From Pseudoxanthobacter soli DSM 19599 (lineage in GTDB: Bacteria; Pseudomonadota; Alphaproteobacteria; Rhizobiales; Segnochrobactraceae): DNA of 64,000 bases. Shown in pieces: positions 47,846 through 57,738 of this stretch (positions are counted from its first letter, which is position 1; every line of letters begins with the position of its first letter). The position numbers were made by a program, and so were the translations under genes. The notes beneath the pieces are model-generated. The model made no database searches. It worked only from the letters and a program-made list of their open reading frames with translations, and had not been told where the DNA came from. The DNA lies in contig NZ_FRXO01000001.1 of assembly GCF_900148505.1 (NCBI RefSeq), forward strand, positions 186,001 through 250,000, written 5' to 3'.

Positions 47846-48310
47846 TCAGGCGACTTCGAGGATGGCTTCGACCTCGACGGGCGCGCCGAAGGGCAGGGCG
47901 GACACGCCGATGGCGGAGCGGCTGTGACGGCCGCGTTCGCCGAGCGCCGACACGAACAGATCCGAGGCGCCGTTGATGACCTTGGGCTGGTCGCCGAAAT
48001 CGGCCGTGGAGGCGACGAAGCCGGTGACCTTCACCACCCGCACGATCTTTTCGAGATCGCCGAGCGCGGCCTTGGCCTGCGCCAGAATGTTGATGGCGCA
48101 CAGGTGCGCCGCCGCGCGCGCTTCCTCGATATCGAAGCCGGCGCCCAGGACGCCGCGATAACGCAGGCCTTCCGAATCGACCGGAATCTGACCGGAGATG
48201 AACAGCAGCGAGCCGCTGCGCACGGTCGGCACATAGTTCGCCGCCGGGGCGGCCGGGCTCGGCAGGGTTATACCGAGAGCGGCGAGGCGGGCTTCGGCGG
48301 TTTCCGACAT
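47846..48310 (-). CDS. RidA/YjgF family protein
   Basis: This is a 154-residue member of the RidA superfamily. The core VRSGSLLFISGQIPVD, AHLCAINILAQAKAALGDL and ERGRHSRSAIGVSALPFGAPVEVE are present as blocks. RidA deaminates reactive enamine/imine intermediates made by PLP enzymes. The catalytic Arg equivalent is expected in GRHSRSAIG (residues about 130-138), as in the longer RidA subgroup often called the YjgF/chorismate-mutase-like subgroup. Assignment to the true RidA subfamily is uncertain. It starts at ATG 48310. Confidence 0.85.
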   Translation of the reverse strand: MSETAEARLAALGITLPSPAAPAANYVPTVRSGSLLFISGQIPVDSEGLRYRGVLGAGFDIEEARAAAHLCAINILAQAKAALGDLEKIVRVVKVTGFVASTADFGDQPKVINGASDLFVSALGERGRHSRSAIGVSALPFGAPVEVEAILEVA

Positions 48311-48631
48311 GTTTTTCTGTCTCCAGCTGTCCGGGCGCGCGCGGCGTTCGGATCGGCGGCCTTCACGCGCGGGCCTTCGTGTCATTTGGCCGAATTTCGG
48401 CGGCGCGGCAACATCGCCGAAAGCCGCGCCATCGCCGAACGCCGCGCCAGGCGGCGTTTCGCAGGCGAAGCGGGCGTTGCCTCCCGGCGGGGGCGGATTC
48501 GGGCGGCGGCGATGCGCGAGCATGCGTGTGGTTCAGATCGAGGCGGTCCGGACGGCGCGGACGGCCCGAAGTCGCTCTATCCTCAGCCGGCTCATTGCGG
48601 CGGGGCGGGTCCGGCCGGACACGGGGCGTTC

Positions 48632-48700
48632 GAGCATAACCCATTCAGATCGAACCGATCTGAACGGCACGGATATGCTCAAGGTTTCGAATCCGGAGCG
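48632..48700. repeat. Dispersed palindromic repeat, copy B
   Basis: GAGCATAAC (48632-48640) and GGATATGCTC (48671-48680) form the same outer arms as copy A, imperfect here, and the trailing GAATCCGGAGCG recurs at about 48689-48700. Inside, TTCAGATCG (48644-48652) and CGATCTGAA (48656-48664) make a second perfect 9-bp hairpin. The remainder of the gap 48311-48934 shows no gene. Confidence 0.55.
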
Positions 48701-48934
48701 AATTCCGGTCGATCCGATGAGTCCGTGAGATCGGAAGGCGCTCTAAAGCCTTGAATCCCCGGCCTGATCCCTTATTCGGTGCGGAGCACGATTTAGACGA
48801 TTGCGCCGGCGGCGGATCGTTGCTGAATTCGCAGGGCGGCGTCCGGCCTGCCCGTCCGGGGCGCGCGTCGGGCCATGGTTCCGCCGCGGTGAGGTGCGAC
48901 CCCGGTTCGGCTCGGGTGTTCGGAGGAATGATAG

Positions 48935-49888
48935 ATGGCGTCGAATTCGCTTCAGGCCCTTCAGGCGCGTGCCGCGCGGCTCGGAACCGGCATGGGCTTC
49001 CGGCTTCGCGCGGCGGGTGCCGCGGGGCTTGCGCTCGCGCTCGTGGCCTCGCCGCTGGCGACGGCCGCTGCCGGCACGGCGCCGGCGGCCGCAACCGCGC
49101 TTGCCGGCAAGGAAGCCTCGATCGTCGCCGGGTTCGCGCCCCATCGCGCGGTCTACGATCTCGCGCTCGACAACGTCGAGTCGAACGCCGCGGTGTCCGA
49201 CGTCGGCGGCCGCATGGTCTATGAGATCACCGGCGGCGCCTGCGAGGGCTTCAGCGTGAACTTCCGCATGGTCACGGAGGTGCAGGACGACGAGGGCGGC
49301 AACCGCCTGACCGATCTGCGCACCACCAGCTACGAAAGCGGAACGGCCGACAGCTACCAGTTCCTGACCCAGAATTTCGTCGATCAGGACAAGGACGACG
49401 AGACCAAGGGCGCCGCCACCCGCAAGGACGGCAAGACCCGGCTGGACCTGATCGAGCCGAAGAAATTGCAGGCGGAGATCGATCCGGCGGCGCTGTTCCC
49501 GACACAGCATCTCGCGCGGCTGGTCGCGGCGGGCGAGTCTGGCCAGCGCATCGTGCAGGCGGACCTGTTCGACGGTTCGGAAGATGGCCAGAAGGTTTAT
49601 GCCACCACGGCCGTGATCGGCCCGACCATCACCGGCGCGGACACGCCCGATGACGACGACCCGAAGGCGGTCGCCGCGCTGAAGGGCATTCCGCACTGGC
49701 CGGTGCGCCTCAGCTATTTCGATATCGAGGACGGCCCGGTCGGCGAACAGACGCCTGTCTACGAGATGTCGTTCCTGCTCTACGCCAACGGCGTGACGCG
49801 GCGGCTGAAGCTCGATTACGGCGATTTCGTCGTTTCCAGCAACCTGAAGACCATCGAGATGCTGCCGAAGGCGGCATGCGCCAAGTAA
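48935..49888 (+). CDS. eipB: EipB-family cell-envelope integrity protein (DUF1849)
   Basis: This is a periplasmic protein conserved in Hyphomicrobiales that supports envelope integrity and stress survival in Brucella. It has 317 residues from ATG 48935. The signal sequence is unusually long (about 1-48). The mature beta-spiral domain has C103 (in ITGGACEGF) and C315 (in KAACAK), matching the two conserved cysteines that form the EipB disulfide. The motifs NFRMVTEVQDDEGG and LRTTSYESG are family features. A DsbA-like protein at 17993-18661 could form its disulfide (inference). Confidence 0.92.
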   Translation: MASNSLQALQARAARLGTGMGFRLRAAGAAGLALALVASPLATAAAGTAPAAATALAGKEASIVAGFAPHRAVYDLALDNVESNAAVSDVGGRMVYEITGGACEGFSVNFRMVTEVQDDEGGNRLTDLRTTSYESGTADSYQFLTQNFVDQDKDDETKGAATRKDGKTRLDLIEPKKLQAEIDPAALFPTQHLARLVAAGESGQRIVQADLFDGSEDGQKVYATTAVIGPTITGADTPDDDDPKAVAALKGIPHWPVRLSYFDIEDGPVGEQTPVYEMSFLLYANGVTRRLKLDYGDFVVSSNLKTIEMLPKAACAK

Positions 49889-49940
49889 ATCGCGCCAAGT
49901 AATTTGCGCCGGTTCATTTGCGCCGGTTCAACCGCGCCGC

Positions 49941-51251
49941 TCAGCGCCGGGGCGGCTTCTCGCGGGGCAGGTGGGTGAAGGTGAGCCCGGTTTCCACCGC
50001 CTCCTTGCCGAAGCGGGCGCGGATCGCGTCCATCGCCCGCTCGGCGCGGGCGCGCTTCTCCTGTGCGGTATCGACGAGATCGGGCGGATCGGCGGCAGTG
50101 TCGTCGACGAGGTCGGACACCGTGACGCCGATCAGCCGGTAGGCGCGCCGCGGCTCCTTCGACAGAAGGTCGACGGCGATGCGGTGGATGCGGTCGGCGA
50201 GGCAGGTCGGATCCGACAGCCGCCGCGCGCGCGTCACCTGGCGGAAATCCGGGGTCTTCAGCTTGAGCGTCACCGTCCAGCCGGCGAGGCCGCCGGCCTT
50301 CAGGCGCCGGGACGCCTTTTCCGACAGCGTGCGCAGCAGGGCCGACAGCACCACGGGATCGGAAATGTCGTCGGAGAAGGTGGTCTCCGCGCCGATGCTC
50401 TTGCGCGGCGCGTCGGGCGTGACGCTGCGGTCGTCCTCGCCGCGGGCGAACCGGGCGAGGCGCATCGCCTGGGAGCCGACGAGGCGGAAGAGGTCGGCCG
50501 GATCGCAGGTCGCGAGCGTGCCGACCGAGGTGAGGCCGGCCTCCGTCAGCTTCGCGGCGGCGGCCTTGCCGATGCCGGGCAGGATCGTCACCGGCTTCGG
50601 CGCGAGGAACAGCGGCGCCTCGGCGCGGCCGATGACGAAGAAGCCGCGCGGCTTGTTCACGTCCGAGGCGATCTTCGCCAGGAACTTGGCATAGGATAGC
50701 CCGACCGAGACGGTGATGCCGATCTCCCGCTCGACCTGCCGGGCGAACCGCGCCAGCACCTCGGCGGGGCTGGCGCCGTGCAGCCTTTCGGTGCCGGAGA
50801 GATCGAGGAACGCCTCGTCGATGGAGAGCGGCTCCACCAGCGGGGTGAGCGCCAGCATCATCGCGCGGACCTGGCGGCCGACGGCGGCGTATTTCTCCAT
50901 GTCCGGGCGGATGATGACGGCGTCCGGGCAGAGTTCGCGGGCCTTGTAGGTCGGCATCGCCGAGCGCACGCCGTGGATGCGCGCGATGTAGCAGGCGGTG
51001 GCCACCACGCCGCGCCGCCCGGCGCCGCCCACGATCAGCGGCTTGTCGCGCAGGCTCGGATCGTCGCGCTTCTCGATGGTGGCGTAAAAGGCATCGCAAT
51101 CGATGTGGGCGATGGCGAGCGCGTCGAGCTCGGGATGGGCGAGCAGGCGCGGGCTGCCGCACATGGCGCAGCGCGACGCGCCCGGCGGATTGCGGCGGCC
51201 GCAATCCCGGCAGAGGCTTCCGCCGTCTCCCTTCGCCGCACCCTCAGCCAC
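49941..51251 (-). CDS. dinB: DNA polymerase IV (DinB) with N-terminal zinc ribbon
   Basis: This is a Y-family translesion polymerase, 436 residues from GTG 51251. A four-cysteine zinc ribbon (C14, C17, C28, C31: CRDC...CAMC) precedes the polymerase, a feature of many Rhizobiales DinB proteins. The active-site acids are in [11 protein letters not shown] and [13 protein letters not shown]. The little finger and the C-terminal tail are full length. The C-terminal beta-clamp motif is not obvious. Possible alternative starts inside the ribbon are disfavoured because they would break the zinc site. Confidence 0.93.
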   Translation of the reverse strand: MAEGAAKGDGGSLCRDCGRRNPPGASRCAMCGSPRLLAHPELDALAIAHIDCDAFYATIEKRDDPSLRDKPLIVGGAGRRGVVATACYIARIHGVRSAMPTYKARELCPDAVIIRPDMEKYAAVGRQVRAMMLALTPLVEPLSIDEAFLDLSGTERLHGASPAEVLARFARQVEREIGITVSVGLSYAKFLAKIASDVNKPRGFFVIGRAEAPLFLAPKPVTILPGIGKAAAAKLTEAGLTSVGTLATCDPADLFRLVGSQAMRLARFARGEDDRSVTPDAPRKSIGAETTFSDDISDPVVLSALLRTLSEKASRRLKAGGLAGWTVTLKLKTPDFRQVTRARRLSDPTCLADRIHRIAVDLLSKEPRRAYRLIGVTVSDLVDDTAADPPDLVDTAQEKRARAERAMDAIRARFGKEAVETGLTFTHLPREKPPRR

Positions 51252-51270
51252 GTCGACACCGCCTCCTTCT

Positions 51271-51340
51271 CCGGGACGGACCCGCGATCTTGTCCGGGAC
51301 GGACCCGCTTCCTTGCCCGGGACGGACCCGCGTTGCCCGC
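51271..51340. repeat. Three tandem 23-bp repeats between dinB and galM
   Basis: CCGGGACGGACCCG occurs at 51271-51284, 51294-51307 and 51317-51330, spaced exactly 23 bp. The spacers differ. The array sits just before the dinB start and after the galM stop, on a GC-rich background. It may be a slippage product or a binding array. Confidence 0.5.
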
Positions 51341-51342
51341 GC

Positions 51343-52383
51343 TCAGGATTCCGGGCGGTGGAGCGAGAACCGGTATTCCGTCACATGGCGGTAGAGATCG
51401 CCCGGGGCGAGCGCCGGCGAGGGGAAGCCGACCTGGTTCGGCCCGTCCGGGAAGCGCTGGGTTTCGAGGCACAGCCCGGCATGGGGAAAGTGGCGCGCGC
51501 CGTCGAGGCCGGCGGGTTCCGGCCCGAGGAAGCCGCCGTCGAACACCTGGAGGCCGGGCTCCGTGGTCCAGACATCGAGGGAAAGGCCCGTGCGGGGCGA
51601 ACGCAGGGTGGCGGCGTGGGCGAGGCCCTCGGCCGTGGTGCCGTCGTCGCCGTGGCGGTCGAGCACGAAATTGATGTCGTATTCCGCGCCGCCTTCGCCC
51701 CACCAGCGGACCGGCCGCGCGGTGCGGAAGTCGTAGGGCGTATCGATCACCGGCGCGATCTCGCCGGTCGGGATCAGCGTCTCGTCGACCGGGGTGTAGT
51801 GGCCGGCATTGATCGCGAGATCGAGGTCGCGCACCGAGCCGCCGGGCTCGAGGGTGAAATAGGAGTGGTGCGCCATGTTGACGATGGTCGGCGCATCGGT
51901 TTCGGCCGTCATCTCCACCCGGAGCGTGCCGGGATCGAGCAGCGTGTAGGTGCAGCGCGCCGTCACGGTGCCGGGATAGCCCTCCTCGCCGGCGGGCGAG
52001 ACGAGTTCGAGGGTGACGGCGTTCGCCGCGCGGGAGACGACCCGCCACGGCCGGTGCGAGAAGCCGCGGAAACCGCCGTGCAGGTGGTTGCGGCCGGCCT
52101 CGTTGAGCGACAGGCTGTGCTCGCTGCCTTCGAGCGAAAACCGGCCCGCGCGGATGCGGTTGGCATGGCGGCCCGCGGTCGCGCCGAAATAGGTCGGGTT
52201 GGTGCGATAGAGGTCGATGTCGCCGAAGCCGAGCACGACGCGCTGCACGCCGCCGCCGGGCGCGGGGACCTTGAGGTCGCGCAACGTGGCGCCGTGGTCG
52301 AGCACGGTCGCGGTCGCGCCGCTCGCCGTCGACAGCACGATCTCCTCGATGGCCGCCGTCTCCGTCCGATGCTGCAGGGTCAT
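51343..52383 (-). CDS. galM: Aldose 1-epimerase (galactose mutarotase)
   Basis: This interconverts alpha- and beta-anomers of aldohexoses. It has 346 residues from ATG 52383, with GGGAGGATG six to eight bases upstream. The catalytic His is in [10 protein letters not shown] and the catalytic Glu in [25 protein letters not shown] is the N-terminal His-containing block. The annotation galM is by family and no galactose operon surrounds it. It reads in the same direction as dinB, with the tandem repeats between. Confidence 0.9.
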   Translation of the reverse strand: MTLQHRTETAAIEEIVLSTASGATATVLDHGATLRDLKVPAPGGGVQRVVLGFGDIDLYRTNPTYFGATAGRHANRIRAGRFSLEGSEHSLSLNEAGRNHLHGGFRGFSHRPWRVVSRAANAVTLELVSPAGEEGYPGTVTARCTYTLLDPGTLRVEMTAETDAPTIVNMAHHSYFTLEPGGSVRDLDLAINAGHYTPVDETLIPTGEIAPVIDTPYDFRTARPVRWWGEGGAEYDINFVLDRHGDDGTTAEGLAHAATLRSPRTGLSLDVWTTEPGLQVFDGGFLGPEPAGLDGARHFPHAGLCLETQRFPDGPNQVGFPSPALAPGDLYRHVTEYRFSLHRPES

Positions 52384-52561
52384 GGGCACATCCTCCCGCC
52401 GGATCGCGTAGGGTTGTTCTGGGGATCGTGTGTGTGTCGTGAGGCTTGCGGCACGCGGGGCTTCCGGCGCTCGACGGGGATCGTGCCGCCCAATGCCGTC
52501 CGCGGTCAAGCAATCGTGAGCCCCGCGGCGGCCGCGTCTCAGTCGAGCGGCCGTGTCGCGA

Positions 52562-53305
52562 TCATGCCGCCGGACCGAGATGCGCGACGACGCGGTCGAA
52601 CACGGCGTGGAACATCGCGGGCGTCAGCCGGCCGGTGTTGGTGTTGTAGCGGCTGCAGTGATAGCTGTCGAACAGCGTGAGGCCGCCGGGCAGGAGGTGC
52701 TCGGCGCCGTGGGCGAAGGCGTGTCGCGAGCCGGGAACGCCCACCGCCTTCAGGAACGAGTCGTGGGCGATCCGACCAAGCGCGACCACCGCTTTCAGCC
52801 CCGCATAGCCGGCGATGGTGCCGGTGAGGAACGGCCGGCAGGTGTTGATCTCCGCCGGGGTCGGCTTGTTCTCCGGCGGCACGCAGCGCACGGCGTTGGT
52901 GATGGCGGTGCGCACGAGGCGAAGGCCGTCGTCCGGCCGGGCCTCGAAGCGGCCGGCGGCGAGCCCCCGCGCGATCAGCGTGGAGTAGAGCAGGTCGCCG
53001 GCATAGTCGCCCGTGAACGGCCGCCCGGTGCGATTGGCCCCGCGCAGCCCCGGCGCGAGGCCGACGATCAGAAGCTCGATGTCCTCGCCTTCGAACGTGC
53101 GCACGGGCGCGTTGAACCACGACGGCTCGCGCGCGCGCCATTCGTCCCGGAACGCCGCGAGGCGCGGGCAGAGCGGACAATCGCGGGAGGGTTCCGTCGG
53201 CAGCGGTCCGCCCGGCAGCGATCCGCCGGATGGGACGGCCGTCGTGCGCGGCGAGCGCACCCGCGTCCGGACGGGCGCGGCAGACGCGGCGGCGGCACGC
53301 GCCAC
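52562..53305 (-). CDS. Uracil-DNA glycosylase, family 5 (UdgB-like)
   Basis: This is a [4Fe-4S] uracil-DNA glycosylase, 247 residues from GTG 53305. The cluster cysteines are C43, C46, C141 and C156 (CPLC, AVRCVPP, NTCRPF). Motif 1 is GLAPGLRGANRTGRPFTGDYAGD (split: GLAPGLRGANR and TGRPFTGDYAGD), which is family 5 rather than family 4, and the motif-2 region reads YHCSRYNTNTGR. The start lies 2 bases after the NYN-gene stop, implying translational coupling. A second UDG with only two cysteines is at 29313-30173. Confidence 0.92.
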   Translation of the reverse strand: MARAAAASAAPVRTRVRSPRTTAVPSGGSLPGGPLPTEPSRDCPLCPRLAAFRDEWRAREPSWFNAPVRTFEGEDIELLIVGLAPGLRGANRTGRPFTGDYAGDLLYSTLIARGLAAGRFEARPDDGLRLVRTAITNAVRCVPPENKPTPAEINTCRPFLTGTIAGYAGLKAVVALGRIAHDSFLKAVGVPGSRHAFAHGAEHLLPGGLTLFDSYHCSRYNTNTGRLTPAMFHAVFDRVVAHLGPAA

Positions 53306-53307
53306 GC

Positions 53308-53931
53308 TCAGATGTCCTCGGGGTCCGCGTCGCGGGCGAAGCGGTCCTGCCGCTCGGCGGCCCGGGCGGCGCGCTCGCCGGGATCGCGGCCGATGCGGGA
53401 TTCGAGATGGGCGAGTTCGATGAAATGGTCGGCCTGCCGGCGCAGGTCGTCGGCGATCATCGGTGGCTGGGTCGTCAGGGTCGACACCACGCTGACCTTG
53501 CGGCCGCGACGCTGGATCGCCTCGACCAGCGAGCGGAAGTCGCCGTCGCCGGAGAACAGCACGAAGTGATCGACATGCTCGACCGCTTCCATGGCATCGA
53601 CCGCGAGCTCGATGTCCATGTTGCCCTTCACTTTGCGGCGGCCGGTCTGGTCGACGAACTCCTTCACCGGCTTGGTGACGACCTTGTAGCCGTTATAGTC
53701 GAGCCAGTCGATCAGCGGGCGGATCGAAGAATATTCCTGATCTTCGACAAGCGCGGTATAATAGTATGCGCGAAGCAGATAGCCACGCGACTTGAATTCC
53801 TCGAGCAGTCTGCGATAATCGATGTCGAATCCCAGCGTCTTCGCGGTTCCGTAGAGATTGGCGCCGTCAATGAACAGCGCGATCTTCTCGCGGGAATCGA
53901 ACGACAGGGGATCCTTGGGGGAGCGGAGCAT
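53308..53931 (-). CDS. NYN-domain (LabA/PIN-like) protein
   Basis: This is a 207-residue protein of the NYN superfamily, predicted RNA-binding nucleases. Acidic active-site residues are in LFIDGANLYG, NMDIELAVDAME and LFSGDGDFRSLV, with the strand RRGRKVSVVS after. The C-terminal 40 residues are Arg/Asp/Glu-rich. It is followed after 2 bases by the family-5 UDG on the same strand. Target RNA is unknown. LabA-type proteins affect regulation in cyanobacteria, but that role is not implied here. Confidence 0.9.
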   Translation of the reverse strand: MLRSPKDPLSFDSREKIALFIDGANLYGTAKTLGFDIDYRRLLEEFKSRGYLLRAYYYTALVEDQEYSSIRPLIDWLDYNGYKVVTKPVKEFVDQTGRRKVKGNMDIELAVDAMEAVEHVDHFVLFSGDGDFRSLVEAIQRRGRKVSVVSTLTTQPPMIADDLRRQADHFIELAHLESRIGRDPGERAARAAERQDRFARDADPEDI

Positions 53932-54223
53932 ATAATTTCACCAATTGTGGCCGGGAAGTTCAGTCGGCCTGTTCGAATATCTGGCCACGCACGGGTCGCC
54001 TGAAAACGGTCCGGCCTGCGTTCCTTCAAAAAGCCCCGGCTGGACGGTGCCGCCTTCCCCCCAGAAGGCGGCGACCTCAGGCAGCGATGCTCGCTTACCG
54101 GCCGGCCCGTTGAAATGACTGATCTTCAAACGCAGGGAATCGCTTCCAAATCGCGGCGCGCTTGCCTTTCGGTGGCGCGCCCCCTATTGAGGATTACTCG
54201 TCCCTAGGAATTGGAGTCAACCG

Positions 54224-54607
54224 ATGGCCCGCGTGACCGTCGAGGATTGTATCGACAAAGTCGAGAACAGATTCGAGCTGGTCCTCCTCGCCAGCCACCG
54301 TTCCCGCATGATTTCGAGCGGCTCGCCCCTCACGATCGATCGCGACAACGACAAGAATCCGGTGTGCGCCCTGCGCGAGATCGCCGACGAATCCATCCAG
54401 CCGGAAGATCTGAAGGAAGATCTGATCCACTCGCTGCAGAAATATGTCGAAGTCGACGAGCCGGAATCGGAGATCGTTCCGCTCGTGGCGTCTGGCGGGG
54501 CCGACCCCGACGACGACACCAACCCGTCCTTCGACCGCATCTCGGAAGAAGAGCTGCTCAAGGCCCTCGAGGGCCTGGTGCCGCCGGAAAAGACCGAAGA
54601 CATCTGA
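54224..54607 (+). CDS. rpoZ: RNA polymerase omega subunit
   Basis: The omega subunit aids assembly of RNA polymerase and is part of the ppGpp site. The protein has 127 residues, longer than the E. coli version by an acidic C-terminal tail, which is usual in alphaproteobacteria. The N-terminal [24 protein letters not shown] and the [14 protein letters not shown] blocks are standard. It precedes rsh, the enzyme that makes and degrades ppGpp. A strong terminator separates them. Confidence 0.96.
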   Translation: MARVTVEDCIDKVENRFELVLLASHRSRMISSGSPLTIDRDNDKNPVCALREIADESIQPEDLKEDLIHSLQKYVEVDEPESEIVPLVASGGADPDDDTNPSFDRISEEELLKALEGLVPPEKTEDI

Positions 54608-54670
54608 TCGCTGCCTGAAAAGGTGGGGTCCCGGCGGACGGCTCGTCGCTTCGGACCCGGCCTCGTGTCG

Positions 54671-54710
54671 AAAGGGCGGCCGGCATCGGATGATGCCGGC
54701 CGCTTTCCTT
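54671..54710 (+). terminator. Terminator after rpoZ
   Basis: GCGGCCGGCATC (54676-54687) and GATGCCGGCCGC (54692-54703) form a 12-bp stem, closed by AAAG/CTTT, then CCTT. It lies about 65 bases past the rpoZ stop. Confidence 0.75.
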
Positions 54711-54827
54711 GGACCCCTCCGGCGGACAGGTTCCGGCGTCGCCTCCAGGCGACCCGGCGAGACGCGGCGATGACGCCGCCCGCGGGATGGGTGTGATCAA
54801 TCTGCCGGCCTTTGGATCGCTGCGGCC

Positions 54828-57011
54828 ATGATGCGACAATACGAACTCGTCGAACGGGTGATGCGTTACAACCCGAATGCCGACGAGGCGTTGCTGAACA
54901 AGGCCTACGTCTACGCGATGCAGAAGCACGGGGCGCAGAAGCGTGCCTCGGGCGATCCCTACATCTCGCATCCGCTCGAAGTCGCGGCCATCCTGACCAA
55001 CATGCGGCTGGATGACGCCACCATCGCCGTAGCTCTGCTCCACGACACCATCGAGGATACCGACGCGACGCGCGCCGAGATCGACCAGATGTTCGGTGTG
55101 GAGATCGGCAAGCTCGTCGACGGCCTCACCAAGATCAAGCGTCTCGACCTGATCACCCGCCGCGCCAAGCAGGCGGAGAATTTCCGCAAGCTCTTGCTCG
55201 CGGTCGCGGACGACGTGCGCGTGCTGCTCGTCAAGCTCGCCGACCGCCTGCACAACATGCGCACGCTGCACTTCATGTCCGGCGACAAGCGCGGCCGCAT
55301 CGCCGAAGAGACCATGGAAATCTATGCCCCGCTCGCCGGGCGCATGGGCATGCAGGCGATGCGCGAGGAGCTGGAAGACCTCGCCTTCCGCAACCTCAAT
55401 CCGGAGGCGGCCGCCACCATCGGCGAGCGGCTGGACGCGCTCTCGAAGCGCAACGAGGGCCTGATCGGCGAGATCGAGGCGGACCTGACCCGCCGGCTGA
55501 CCGAACACGGCATCGCGGCCGAGGTGAAGGGGCGCCAGAAGCGGCCCTATTCGATCTTCTCGAAGATGCAGCGCAAGTCGGTCGCCTTCGAGCAATTGTC
55601 CGACATCTACGGCTTCCGGGTGCTGGTGCCGGCCGTGGAGGACTGCTACCGCGCGCTCGGCGTGGTGCACACCACCTGGCCGACGGTGCCGGGACGCTTC
55701 AAGGACTATATCTCCACCCCGAAGCAGAACGATTACCGCTCGCTTCACACGACCGTCGTCGGGCCGAGCCGGCAGCGCGTGGAACTCCAGATCCGCACGC
55801 CGGAAATGCACCGCGTCGCCGAATACGGCATCGCCGCCCACGCGCTCTACAAGGACGGCAAGACCGGCGGCCGCAACATCACCAAGGGCACCGAGGAAAG
55901 CCGCGCCTATGAATGGCTGCGGCGGACCATCGACCTTCTGAGCGAGGGGGACACCCCGGAAGAGTTCCTCGAGAACACCAAGCTCGAGCTGTTCCACGAT
56001 CAGGTGTTCTGCTTCACGCCGAAGGGCCGGCTGATCGCGCTGCCGCGCGGGGCGACGCCCATCGATTTCGCCTATGCGGTTCATACCGACGTCGGCAACA
56101 CCTGCGTCGGCTGCAAGATCAACGGCCGCGTGATGCCGCTGATGACGACGCTGGCGAACGGCGACGAGGTGGAGATCGTGCGCTCCAAGGCGCAGACCCC
56201 GCCGGCCGCGTGGGAGCAGATCGCCGTCACCGGCAAGGCGCGGGCCGCCATCCGGCGCGCGACCCGCGAGGCGGTGCGGCGTCAGTACGGCGGTCTCGGC
56301 CGGCACATCCTGGAGCGGGCGTTCGAGCGCGCCGGCCGGCCGCTTTCGGCCGACCTGCTGGAGGGCGCGGTGGCCCGGCTCGGCCAGTCCAACATGGCGG
56401 ACCTTCTTGCCGCGGTCGGCCGCGGCGAGGTCAATTCCGAGGACGTGCTGAAGGCGGTCCATCCCGACTACCAGATCGATCCCGATCTCGCCCGGCACCG
56501 GGCCGCGCGGTCGGTGGCGACGAGCGACGGAATGCCGGTCGGGGAAGAGGGCAAGTCCGCTTCGCTGCCGATCCGGGGCCTCGAAGGCGACCTGCCGGTG
56601 CGGTTCGCGCCCGACGGCGGCGCGGTGCCGGGCGACCGCATCGTCGGCATCCTGACCCCCGGGGAAGGCGTGACGATCTATCCGATCCAGTCGCCCTCGC
56701 TGAAGGCGTTCGACGACGAGCCGGACCGCTGGTTCGACGTGCGCTGGGAGATCGATCCGGATTCCAACGAGCGCTTCCCGGCGCGCATCATGGTTTCGGC
56801 CATCAATGAGCCCGGATCGCTCGCCAACATCGCGCAGGCTGTCGGCGAAACCCACGGCAATATCGACAACATCAAGATGGTGCGCCGGGGCAACGATGCC
56901 CACGACATGATGATCGACCTCGAAGTGTTCGACCTGAAGCATCTCAACCGCATCATTTCGCAGGTGCGCGTGCTGCCGACGGTCACCAACGTGGTCAGGG
57001 TCAACGGCTGA
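54828..57011 (+). CDS. rsh: Bifunctional (p)ppGpp synthetase/hydrolase (RelA/SpoT family)
   Basis: This is the stringent-response enzyme, 727 residues. The HD hydrolase has HPLEVAAIL and HDTIEDTDAT (about 45-75). The synthetase has YGFRVLVPAV and RFKDYISTPKQNDYRSLHTTV (split: RFKDYISTP and KQNDYRSLHTTV). The RFKD form is that of bifunctional enzymes. The TGS domain starts about residue 390 (VFCFTPKGRLIALPRGATP), and an ACT domain ends the protein (ARIMVSAINEPGSLANIAQ). It is the only RelA/SpoT in view, as expected for alphaproteobacteria. It starts at ATG 54828. Confidence 0.96.
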   Translation: MMRQYELVERVMRYNPNADEALLNKAYVYAMQKHGAQKRASGDPYISHPLEVAAILTNMRLDDATIAVALLHDTIEDTDATRAEIDQMFGVEIGKLVDGLTKIKRLDLITRRAKQAENFRKLLLAVADDVRVLLVKLADRLHNMRTLHFMSGDKRGRIAEETMEIYAPLAGRMGMQAMREELEDLAFRNLNPEAAATIGERLDALSKRNEGLIGEIEADLTRRLTEHGIAAEVKGRQKRPYSIFSKMQRKSVAFEQLSDIYGFRVLVPAVEDCYRALGVVHTTWPTVPGRFKDYISTPKQNDYRSLHTTVVGPSRQRVELQIRTPEMHRVAEYGIAAHALYKDGKTGGRNITKGTEESRAYEWLRRTIDLLSEGDTPEEFLENTKLELFHDQVFCFTPKGRLIALPRGATPIDFAYAVHTDVGNTCVGCKINGRVMPLMTTLANGDEVEIVRSKAQTPPAAWEQIAVTGKARAAIRRATREAVRRQYGGLGRHILERAFERAGRPLSADLLEGAVARLGQSNMADLLAAVGRGEVNSEDVLKAVHPDYQIDPDLARHRAARSVATSDGMPVGEEGKSASLPIRGLEGDLPVRFAPDGGAVPGDRIVGILTPGEGVTIYPIQSPSLKAFDDEPDRWFDVRWEIDPDSNERFPARIMVSAINEPGSLANIAQAVGETHGNIDNIKMVRRGNDAHDMMIDLEVFDLKHLNRIISQVRVLPTVTNVVRVNG

Positions 57012-57080
57012 ACGGCCGACGGCGGTTGCCGCCGTTCCGGCGGGGCCGATTTCCATCAACAGGACTGGACGGAGTTTGGG

Positions 57081-57662
57081 ATGACGCGTGACGAGGTGCT
57101 CGGCGTGTTCCGCTCATGCGGGGCGATCCTTGAAGGCCATTTCATTCTGAGTTCCGGCCTGAGGAGCCCGGTGTTCCTGCAGAAGGCGCGCGTCTTCATG
57201 CATCCGCCCGCGACCGAGACGCTCTGCAAGGCGCTGGCCGAGCGCGTGCGGGCCGAAGTGCCCGGCCCGATCGACTATCTGATCGGCCCCGCCGTCGGCG
57301 GCATCATTCCCGCCTACGAGACCGCCCGCCACATGGGCGTGCCGGCGGTGTGGGTCGAGCGCGAGGACGGCAAGTTCCGGCTGCGGCGGTTCGAGGTGGC
57401 GCCGGGCAGCCGCGTCGTCATCATCGAGGACATCGTCACGACCGGCCTCTCGATCCGCGAGACGGTGGAAGCCGCCCGCGCCATCGGGCTGGAGGTGGTG
57501 GCGGCGGCCTGCCTGATCGACCGGTCGGCCGGAAAGGCCGATGTCGGCGTGCCGCTGGTGGCGCTTGCGCAATACGAGGTGCCGGCTTATTCACCCGACG
57601 CGCTGCCGCCGGAACTGGCCGCCATTCCGGCGGTTAAGCCCGGCAGCCGCGGCCTGGCGTGA
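57081..57662 (+). CDS. pyrE: Orotate phosphoribosyltransferase
   Basis: This converts orotate and PRPP to OMP in pyrimidine synthesis. It has 193 residues. The PRPP-binding loop is [14 protein letters not shown], and the catalytic Lys/Arg loop is in [13 protein letters not shown]. The start [21 protein letters not shown] is typical of the alphaproteobacterial type. It is 69 bases after rsh and 76 bases before the DUF2062 gene, in a conserved cluster. Confidence 0.96.
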   Translation: MTRDEVLGVFRSCGAILEGHFILSSGLRSPVFLQKARVFMHPPATETLCKALAERVRAEVPGPIDYLIGPAVGGIIPAYETARHMGVPAVWVEREDGKFRLRRFEVAPGSRVVIIEDIVTTGLSIRETVEAARAIGLEVVAAACLIDRSAGKADVGVPLVALAQYEVPAYSPDALPPELAAIPAVKPGSRGLA

Positions 57663-57738
57663 CGGGCAGGCCGTGCGCGACGGCACGGCCGTTCAGCCCG
57701 CCGAGATGCCTCAACCTGCAAGCCCCGGGTGATCGTCC

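Noticed and set aside
54558-57059. 833-residue minus-strand open frame over rsh
   Set aside because: It is an antisense shadow of rsh, which has all its domains on the plus strand.
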